A stretch of DNA of 6,879 nt from NCBI GenBank assembly GCA_034437615.1, contig DAOTTW010000461.1:1-6879 (forward strand). The letters run 5' to 3'. Position 1 is the stretch's first letter. Each line of letters starts with the position of its first letter. The notes below the pieces were generated by a model, which had not been told where the DNA came from, ran no database searches, and saw only the letters and a program-made list of their open reading frames with translations. The position numbers were made by a program, and so were the translations under genes. The DNA is from DAOTTW01 sp034437615 (lineage in GTDB: Bacteria > Chloroflexota > Anaerolineae > Aggregatilineales > Phototrophicaceae). This document shows, piece after piece, positions 1 to 5,840 of this stretch.

Positions 1-33
1 GCAACGGCAACGGCCACCCCACCCAGGATGGTG
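1..33 (-). other. Start of a predicted transmembrane segment, cut by window edge
   Basis: After the basic, polar stretch KARSTSQKQRN the last visible residues are STILGGVAVAV, uncharged and hydrophobic. Only about eleven residues are visible, so this is a likely but incomplete membrane helix. The positive residues before it predict that the kinase and coiled coil face the cytoplasm. Confidence 0.5.
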
Positions 34-2684
34 CTGTTGCGCTGTTTTTGGCTCGTGCTCCTTGCCTTAGCCTGCGCATCCTTTTTAACTGTATCCAGGC
101 GATCTTCAAGATTATGCTCTAACGAGGTGAGCCGTTGCTCAAATGGTTCGAGGTCGTTCATTTTAGTGCGCAGGTCGCGTAGCTGCGTGGATTCCCGTAG
201 CGCGGTGTTGACCTCTGTGCGAACGGTCTCAATGTCTGGGCCAGTCGCAATCGGCGCGGGGCGCTCGGCGGCCTTACGTTCGGCCTCACGCAATCGTCGT
301 TCAAAGCGCTCTAGCTCATACTGGTTATCGTCCAGCAGTTGCTTGACCTGTGGATAGAGCCTGATAGATTGCATGACATCCCGCAGGGGCACGGCCTCTA
401 ATGAGCCGACGCTCAGATCAGGCTGATCCAGGTCCACCCCGGCACGCATGGCCCTTAGCACCAATCTTGCAACCGCTTCATGATCTGGCTGACGGTCGCC
501 ATCTCTCGCTAATGCTTCTACGTCGGCATAGACTTCGTTGATGACCCGCACGCGCTCCTGTAGGTCGTCGACTTCGCGCAATACCTGCCCGATGCCCTGG
601 CTGCTATCGCGATACGAGTCGAGGTTCCTGGTGTGGTCCAGTTGGCGCAGTACCTCGGACGCCTCGTTCGCGTTGCGGCGTGTGCGGTCAATCAGGGCAT
701 TGCGCACAGGCTGTATCGTCTCGTGCAGGCGTTTGATGACCATCACCATCACCTGCGCGTGGTTATCCAGCACATGCACAAACTCACGATTGCGCGGGGC
801 CAACATCTCGTCAAGCTCGTTGATGGAGGCTTTTGGCAAGCGCCACAGGTCATATGCTGGCCGTAGCACGTCGTCCGCATTTTGCGTGAAGCTATTGATG
901 CGGCCTTCTGGCACCTCGTCGCGCCGCAGCTTAGCCACTTCGTCAAGGATGGCATCGCTCGTGCGGAGATAGGCACCCTCATAGGCACGCTCAGTAATAG
1001 CCGCCTGATAGACCTGCCACACGCGGCTCTCGGCCTCTTTGATGCGCTCTGTGGCCTTTTCTGCGCCTTGCAGGGCACGCAACTCATCCTCAATCGGCAT
1101 ATCTTGCAGCAGCCAGTCAGCGTGCGCGGCGTCAATGCGGCGCAACTGGTCGGCGGCGGCCTGAGCAGTGCGTAATGCATCCACCTGGCGCGGATCACGG
1201 CGGCCCTCTGTGCCGCCTTCGGGCTGTAGCGCCTGTGTCAGCAGCCATGCTTGCCGCAGTTCGGCGTCTGCTTGTAGCGCCTGTAGCGCCTCGCGGCGTG
1301 CCTCTGATTGCAGATAGCCATTGGCACGCTGCAAGCTGCTCACGGTCGTTTGCAGTGTGGCCTCGCCATCGCCCATCTGCGGGCGGCCCAGCACAGCAAC
1401 CGCTTCGACCAGTTCGCCGCGAAAATCCTGAAATGCGATGCTGTCGTCCAGGTCTGGATGTCGGTTGCTATCCAGGTCCTCGGCTAGCTCCGCCAGCCAG
1501 CGCCAGCGGCGAATGCTGGCAGCCTGCAACGGGTCGCTGGGTGGGCTGCCCAACTCGCGCAGGGCTTCTTGATACTCGCCGTTTTCGATGTTGTAGCGAG
1601 CTTCGTCAATAATGCCCTTTAGGGCTTCCAGTTCCGGCGGATGCAGCACGATCCTATCGAGGGCGGCTTGTCGATGCCCCCATAGCTCGTCTGCTTCGCC
1701 CGTCAAGCGCCACAGCATGTCATGCCAGATGGCCAATAGTTGATCGTTGCTGGTCCCCGGCATCAGCGCTGCAATGTATCTTTTCGCGTTATCCAGGCCG
1801 AGGCCCTTGCTGGCGTTTTCTGTTGTTAGGGGCCTTTGGCCTAGTTTCTCCGTCCATTGTTGCAGCGCGTCGATCAAATCCGACAGATCTTCGTGGGCTT
1901 CGCGTCTGGCGATAGCATCCAACAACCAGCGCGTACCGATGCTGACCGCGCCAGCAGGCCACTCGGCGCGGATGGGATTCCAGAGCGCATCATTGAAGGG
2001 CGTCGCGCCACCACTCAGGCGCTTACCCGTCATCAGCGTATACCACACGCGGCGCGTGACGCTGCCCTCGGCGTTGGCTTCGTCGCTGTGCTTATCAAAG
2101 ACGACGTTCCAATCAATCACCACCAATTGCTCGTTGTCGTCCGCGATTGTGTGAATGAACAGATCGTCCTCGCGGCGGTCGATACAGGCATAGCCCGCCT
2201 CATGCACGGCCTGTAGCATCTGCACATAGGCCAGCAGGTGGCGCACGATGGTGGCTTCGTATTGTTTACGGGCGTCTGGCGTGGCCGCGTTGCTGCTCAT
2301 CTCAAACAGGCGACTGATCAAAGCGTCGTGATAGCGCGGCATCGCAATAGCCAGGTTATCTGCCGCGTTGACATCACGCAGCAAGAAGGTCGGCGCGGGC
2401 GTGTACACCGGGATATTCAGACTGCTGGCCGTCTCTGCTAATGTCGTCAGTAACTCATGCTCTTTTTCTAGCACTGGGCGATATTGTTCCTGTAGTGCCA
2501 CCTTTAGCACCCATTGCTCGCGCTCCGCTTCGGGTCGGGGCGTGCCGTCTGCTTGGCTAGGGCTGGCCTTGAAAACCAGTGCAAACGCGCTCGGATTGCC
2601 GAAGCGGGCATCCATGCCCGTATAACTAAAATGTGAATAGCCTTGTGCGTTTTGTGGTGCAATCACTTGATACGTACTGGTCAT
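1..2684 (-). CDS. Atypical protein-kinase-like protein with coiled coil and membrane segment (3' end outside window)
   Basis: From ATG 2684 the frame stays open for 894 codons to the left edge, so the C-terminus is missing. The N-terminal ~280 residues follow the order of a protein-kinase fold: the strand WVLKVAL with K61 (the ATP-anchoring lysine position), a Glu-rich helix (73-77), a hinge-like strand AIAMPRY (112-118), a catalytic loop GYACIDRREDD (164-174) and VVIDWNVV (188-195) at the DFG position. Residues ~284-770 are mostly helical and soluble, with a TPR-like stretch near 358-379 (GEYQEALRELG). Residues 775-882 are charged and coiled-coil-like, with L838, L845, L852, L859 and V866 spaced seven apart. 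The visible end, ILGGVAVAV, begins a hydrophobic segment, probably a membrane anchor. D169 and D191 are kept but other catalytic residues are not, so it may be a weak kinase, a pseudokinase or a signalling adaptor. It lies 27 bp after the tubulin-like gene, probably in the same operon. Confidence 0.8.
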   Translation of the reverse strand, partial: MTSTYQVIAPQNAQGYSHFSYTGMDARFGNPSAFALVFKASPSQADGTPRPEAEREQWVLKVALQEQYRPVLEKEHELLTTLAETASSLNIPVYTPAPTFLLRDVNAADNLAIAMPRYHDALISRLFEMSSNAATPDARKQYEATIVRHLLAYVQMLQAVHEAGYACIDRREDDLFIHTIADDNEQLVVIDWNVVFDKHSDEANAEGSVTRRVWYTLMTGKRLSGGATPFNDALWNPIRAEWPAGAVSIGTRWLLDAIARREAHEDLSDLIDALQQWTEKLGQRPLTTENASKGLGLDNAKRYIAALMPGTSNDQLLAIWHDMLWRLTGEADELWGHRQAALDRIVLHPPELEALKGIIDEARYNIENGEYQEALRELGSPPSDPLQAASIRRWRWLAELAEDLDSNRHPDLDDSIAFQDFRGELVEAVAVLGRPQMGDGEATLQTTVSSLQRANGYLQSEARREALQALQADAELRQAWLLTQALQPEGGTEGRRDPRQVDALRTAQAAADQLRRIDAAHADWLLQDMPIEDELRALQGAEKATERIKEAESRVWQVYQAAITERAYEGAYLRTSDAILDEVAKLRRDEVPEGRINSFTQNADDVLRPAYDLWRLPKASINELDEMLAPRNREFVHVLDNHAQVMVMVIKRLHETIQPVRNALIDRTRRNANEASEVLRQLDHTRNLDSYRDSSQGIGQVLREVDDLQERVRVINEVYADVEALARDGDRQPDHEAVARLVLRAMRAGVDLDQPDLSVGSLEAVPLRDVMQSIRLYPQVKQLLDDNQYELERFERRLREAERKAAERPAPIATGPDIETVRTEVNTALRESTQLRDLRTKMNDLEPFEQRLTSLEHNLEDRLDTVKKDAQAKARSTSQKQRNSTILGGVAVAV
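86..360 (-). other. Coiled-coil region of the kinase-like protein
   Basis: Covers roughly residues 775-866. It is rich in Glu, Arg, Gln, Leu and Asp. A run of five hydrophobic residues at exact seven-residue intervals (838, 845, 852, 859, 866), with F848 and L855 at the second core position, supports a dimerising coiled coil directly before the membrane segment. A short Pro/Ala stretch (about 808-816) interrupts it. Confidence 0.6.
1273..1290 (-). repeat. Tandem 9-bp repeat inside the kinase-like gene
   Basis: The plus-strand unit TGTAGCGCC occurs twice back to back and once more at 1225-1233. It lies in frame and encodes repeated Ala-Leu-Gln (EALQALQAD) in a helical region. It probably reflects a low-complexity helix rather than a mobile or regulatory repeat. 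Confidence 0.55.
1836..2672 (-). other. Kinase-like domain of the downstream protein
   Basis: Covers residues 5-283. Aligned by eye with the canonical HRDxKxxN loop, the protein reads C167-I168-D169-R170-R171-E172-D173-D174: the catalytic Asp is kept, His and Arg are lost, Lys becomes Arg, and the metal-binding Asn becomes Asp. DFG becomes D191-W192-N193. Only about 17 residues separate DWN from a helix resembling helix F (VWYTLMTGKRL, 213-223), so the usual activation loop with its APE motif is missing or very short. The glycine loop is poorly defined around residues 23-38. The domain end is approximate. Confidence 0.6.
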
Positions 2685-2711
2685 CGTAACCCCTCAGTGC
2701 CTAAAGCTGAA
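2685..2711 (-). promoter_or_regulatory. 27-bp intergenic gap without terminator or promoter
   Basis: The only untranslated DNA in the window. It contains the ribosome-binding site of the next gene and no stable hairpin followed by a T-run, and it is too short for a separate promoter. It therefore supports co-transcription of the tubulin-like and kinase-like genes. Confidence 0.6.
2690..2695 (-). promoter_or_regulatory. Ribosome-binding site (GAGGGG) of the kinase-like gene
   Basis: GAGGGG lies 5 bases upstream of the ATG at 2684-2682. The match to the Shine-Dalgarno consensus and its spacing fix the start of the kinase-like gene, which does not overlap the upstream stop. It is a better site than the one in front of the tubulin-like gene. 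Confidence 0.72.
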
Positions 2712-5700
2712 CTAGTATCCAGATGAATGCGTCGCATAGTAACTGCGGATTGAACGGGTCAGGTCATCCAGGCGTGCTTGAATGCTCAGCCGTTCCAGAT
2801 CGTAAAAGGCGGCGTTTTGCATGTTACCCTGGGCGCGTTCCCGTCCGGCGTAATCTGCTGCGGCCAGACGGTCGGCGTAATCTTGCCAGATGTAGAGCCA
2901 AGCTGCTGTGTCGTGTAAATCCAGATAGGGCCGCAGGTTGCCACCAAAGCCGTTGGCCGCTAAAAAGTCCTGGGCCGCTGGCGTTGCGGCCTGCAAAAGT
3001 TCCTCGCGCTTGGCCTGTAAATGGGCGTCTACGACTGCTTGTAACATCCGCTGCGCCTGCTCGACCATCTGACCACGCACAGCCTGATTATCCGCTGAGA
3101 TGTGCACACGCGCCACAAACGCCCGCAACACACCGAAGTAATCAATCGCGTCAACGCTGCGCGGCGTTAGCGACCAGAATAGACTGGGCGACAGGCGCAA
3201 ACCGTATTGCACGCCGGATTCAACGCTGTCATAGCGCAACGTCTGCGGCAGCCCCAGCAGGCGTGCCAGCCAGAACAGGCCCAACTGCTGCGGGGTATGC
3301 AGCACATCCAGCCATGTACGCGGCAATTGCCGCGCATAGGCCCCGAATTCATCCGCATGAGCCGCTGCCACCGCCCGCAATTCAAGCGCGTGGCGTTCCG
3401 CACCGAAGATATGCCAGCGCCCGCTGGCCGTGTCGGTGCCCTGGCCCTGATACGCCGCTGCTAGCGTCTGATAGCGCTCCGCTTCGTTCAGCAGGTCGAT
3501 ACCGTCAATCTCATAGTAGTAGGTCAGCCGATGCGGGTCCGGCTGCGAGATGGGCGCGAGCGTGCGGTTACCGGCCTCGGCTGTCACCTGACGCTGTAAT
3601 AAGCCCGCCCGCAAGACATCCTCTAGCCAGGTTGTGTTGTGCATCTCCTCTTGTGTGCTCAGGTGGGCCAGCAGGTAGGCATCGCGGCGATGGTTGGCGA
3701 CGCGCTGCGAAATGCGTAAATTCTGGTCTGTCTGCTCCTGTGCGCCCACCAGATAATCCAAGATGGCCTCGGTGCGCTGGTCGTCCGGGTTGCTGGCCAG
3801 GTAATCCAGCAGCGTCACGTCTTGCAGCAGCGCCAGATGGTGCTGCTCTAATGTGGTCTGCAAGCGCTGTGTAAGCTGCTGCGCCGTCAGTACCGTATTC
3901 CCCAGGCGCAGCCGCAACTGATCGCCGTCTAAATCCCAGTGCAGGCGCTGCGTCCAATCGCCAGAGCGCGCCGTGATCGTTTGCAGCGTGCTGGCTTCCC
4001 ATTCCGTATCTTGGAGCAGCCATTCGTCATCGCTGCTGGCCTGTGGTGGCGGCGGGTCCCCCTCTGCTTCTGGTATGGGCAAGCCCTCGAAGGCGCTCAC
4101 CCAGCGCCGCAAAGCATGTAGATCGGCTTGCAGTTCCGTCTCATAGCGGGCCAGCACAGCCGCCGCCTGCTCCAGCCACACCGGGACTTTGTAGGCGCGG
4201 TAGTAGTTGCGGGCGTCGTTAGTCAGGTTATTGATGATCTGCTTTGGGATGCGCCTGCGCTGATCGCTGCGCACGGCTTCATCGCCGCGCAGGTATTGCG
4301 TGCGCCAGTGGTCAAGCTGCCCCCAGTAGGATTCAGCGCTGCGTTGTAGTACCGTCTGCCCGTTGCGCACGTGTTCCAGGGCGGTTTGTGCCCGTTCGTA
4401 CAGCCACCGCAGTGCCCCCGGCGTGCGGGCGTTCAGCGCCTTGAGCAGGTTATAGCGCCAGATTTCACGCGGCCAACTCAGGTGTTGATACAGCACAGGG
4501 TTATCGTCCAGGCGGCTTAAATCGGGCCGGGTGGCGCTGTCTAATCCGCGCAGCGCATTGCGCAGGTTACTGCGCAATGCCTCGACATCGCCCTGACGCT
4601 GTGAACGGCCTAGACTCTCTATGAAGTGCTCGATGTGGCTCATCTTGCCGGCATCGCGCTGATTGGGGTTCATCAGCAGCCAATCCTGTAGCTGCTCGTA
4701 AGTGTCGATCAAGCTCTGGCGCGTAATGCTGCTCACGCTGGCATCCACGCCGCGCTGATGCCAGCCTGCTAGCTGCCCTTGCAGGGAGTTGCGCAACCCC
4801 AGGCGACCCCACAGCGGGTCGGCCAGTCGGCTGGCCTGCTGCCTGTCGCCCAACACATAGTCGCGTAACCTTTGCAGAACGCGCCCGGTCAGGCGCTCGG
4901 CTAACCAGTGGCGCGGCAACACCAGCGAACGGCTGCTGGCCGTCCCCACGTAGGTCGTTGCATCATCCTGTACGCGGCTGACGGTTGATGTGCGGTTCAC
5001 CTTGACGGAAACGATGTACTCCCGTGCCTGCGCAGGCAACAGCGGCAAAATCGCATGGGTGGCGCGGTGGCTGGCCTGCGGCCCCTCGAAGATATACCAC
5101 AGCGTATACGGCTTCTGCGCCAGATAGCCGCGCCAGAGCGCCGCCGGGTTGCTCTGGTCCTGTGCGTGATGATAGGGCATGGGGTAGCCATAAGGCACAT
5201 GGGCCGCCATCTGAAAGCGCTGTAACTCCGCAAGGGCGGCATAGGCAGCGGCTTGCATCTGGCGCGATGCATCCGCCGGGGGCAGCAACATGTACAGCCA
5301 ATTCTGCAAGGAAAGCGTCTTTGCGCTATGGCTGGCCATCTGCTGCGTGAAGTGCGCCATGTCCAGCAAGAGGGCCGCCCCAGCAGGGTCGCCCACATCC
5401 GCCACAACGAATACCACAAGCGTGCGGTCCTGGTCCGCAGCGAAGGCGCGTTCAATATCCAGCAGGGACCGCTGCCACACCCGATACATCAGCGCGTTGG
5501 ACCCATCGGCTAGCTGATAGAACAGCGCCAGCCGGGCGCGGGCGCGTGTGTTGGTCCGTTGCACGTCACCCGACCCGAACCAGCTATCTATCTGCTCGGC
5601 CTGGCCCGCGTTGCGCAGGCGCGTCAGCCACGTTTGCAGCTTCTCCTCATCTGCGCTGAGTGGGATGTGATACACGTTGTCCGCGTCGGGGTCGGGGCTG

Positions 5701-5840
5701 TGTGCATCCGCTGCCTCGTTGCCGATATAGATATTGATGACGTGGGGTGGGGGTGTCGCCGGGTGTGCCTGGGCGTGTAATTGCTGCGCCACCTGCTGAC
5801 CCCGTGTACCCACACCGATGATTAAGCTCGGACGGCTCAT
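2712..5840 (-). CDS. Large divergent tubulin/FtsZ-like protein (Tubulin_2 type), complete
   Basis: A complete 1042-residue protein. The N-terminus (MSRPSLIIGVGTRGQQVAQQL) is a hydrophobic strand, a glycine loop at 9-14 and a helix, as in the first nucleotide-contact loop (T1) of tubulin/FtsZ proteins. At 141-165 a strand (LVVFVVA) is followed by DVGDPAGAA and a helix starting LLLDMAHF. This sits where family members carry the phosphate-binding GGGTGSG loop, but here it is degraded. A proline-rich acidic linker at about 590-606 splits the protein into an N-terminal half and a helix-rich C-terminal half. There is no signal peptide or clear membrane helix, so it should be cytoplasmic. Length near 1000 residues fits the large tubulin-like family rather than FtsZ (~380). 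The start has GAGG upstream and overlaps the previous gene by 4 bases. Assignment rests on motif order and gene context; a non-tubulin Rossmann-like protein is the main alternative. GTP binding is uncertain. Confidence 0.68.
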   Translation of the reverse strand: MSRPSLIIGVGTRGQQVAQQLHAQAHPATPPPHVINIYIGNEAADAHSPDPDADNVYHIPLSADEEKLQTWLTRLRNAGQAEQIDSWFGSGDVQRTNTRARARLALFYQLADGSNALMYRVWQRSLLDIERAFAADQDRTLVVFVVADVGDPAGAALLLDMAHFTQQMASHSAKTLSLQNWLYMLLPPADASRQMQAAAYAALAELQRFQMAAHVPYGYPMPYHHAQDQSNPAALWRGYLAQKPYTLWYIFEGPQASHRATHAILPLLPAQAREYIVSVKVNRTSTVSRVQDDATTYVGTASSRSLVLPRHWLAERLTGRVLQRLRDYVLGDRQQASRLADPLWGRLGLRNSLQGQLAGWHQRGVDASVSSITRQSLIDTYEQLQDWLLMNPNQRDAGKMSHIEHFIESLGRSQRQGDVEALRSNLRNALRGLDSATRPDLSRLDDNPVLYQHLSWPREIWRYNLLKALNARTPGALRWLYERAQTALEHVRNGQTVLQRSAESYWGQLDHWRTQYLRGDEAVRSDQRRRIPKQIINNLTNDARNYYRAYKVPVWLEQAAAVLARYETELQADLHALRRWVSAFEGLPIPEAEGDPPPPQASSDDEWLLQDTEWEASTLQTITARSGDWTQRLHWDLDGDQLRLRLGNTVLTAQQLTQRLQTTLEQHHLALLQDVTLLDYLASNPDDQRTEAILDYLVGAQEQTDQNLRISQRVANHRRDAYLLAHLSTQEEMHNTTWLEDVLRAGLLQRQVTAEAGNRTLAPISQPDPHRLTYYYEIDGIDLLNEAERYQTLAAAYQGQGTDTASGRWHIFGAERHALELRAVAAAHADEFGAYARQLPRTWLDVLHTPQQLGLFWLARLLGLPQTLRYDSVESGVQYGLRLSPSLFWSLTPRSVDAIDYFGVLRAFVARVHISADNQAVRGQMVEQAQRMLQAVVDAHLQAKREELLQAATPAAQDFLAANGFGGNLRPYLDLHDTAAWLYIWQDYADRLAAADYAGRERAQGNMQNAAFYDLERLSIQARLDDLTRSIRSYYATHSSGY
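4022..4073 (-). other. Proline-rich acidic linker inside the tubulin-like protein
   Basis: Residues about 590-606 read PEAEGDPPPPQASSDDE: short, acidic and with four prolines in a row, unlike the helical and strand-like sequence on both sides. It probably forms a flexible hinge between the N-terminal tubulin-like half and a separate C-terminal half that ends in long helices (about residues 920-1035). Confidence 0.55.
5837..5840 (-). promoter_or_regulatory. ATGA stop/start overlap between membrane protein and tubulin-like gene
   Basis: On the minus strand the bases read ATGA: the ATG starts the tubulin-like gene and the TGA ends the membrane-protein gene after residues EAKSR. Such 4-base overlaps commonly mean translational coupling and a shared transcript, and they tend to occur between genes whose products are needed together. 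The overlap itself is seen directly; coupling is inferred. Confidence 0.85.

Noticed and set aside
633..866. Plus-strand frame with a DDHHHH histidine cluster
   Set aside because: It lies inside and antisense to the kinase-like gene. The histidines mirror Val/Met codons (VMVMVI) of the real protein, and there is no ribosome-binding site or conserved pattern.
749..1198. 149-codon minus-strand frame within the kinase-like region
   Set aside because: It is a shifted frame of the same strand. The longer frame from 2684 runs through without a stop and gives consistent helical protein.
1225..1290. CRISPR or mobile-element signature from repeated TGTAGCGCC
   Set aside because: The units are 9 bp, in frame, and explained by repeated Ala-Leu-Gln codons. 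There are no spacers, inverted repeats or target-site duplications.
2685..2711. Possible terminator or promoter between tubulin-like and kinase-like genes
   Set aside because: The gap is only 27 bp, with at most a weak CTA/TAG pairing, no GC-rich stem and no T-run.
2723..3874. 383-codon plus-strand open frame opposite the tubulin-like gene
   Set aside because: The product is Arg/Pro/Ala/Ser-rich low-complexity protein with no domain pattern, as expected for antisense of a GC-rich gene. The minus-strand frame has coherent protein-like sequence and a proper start.
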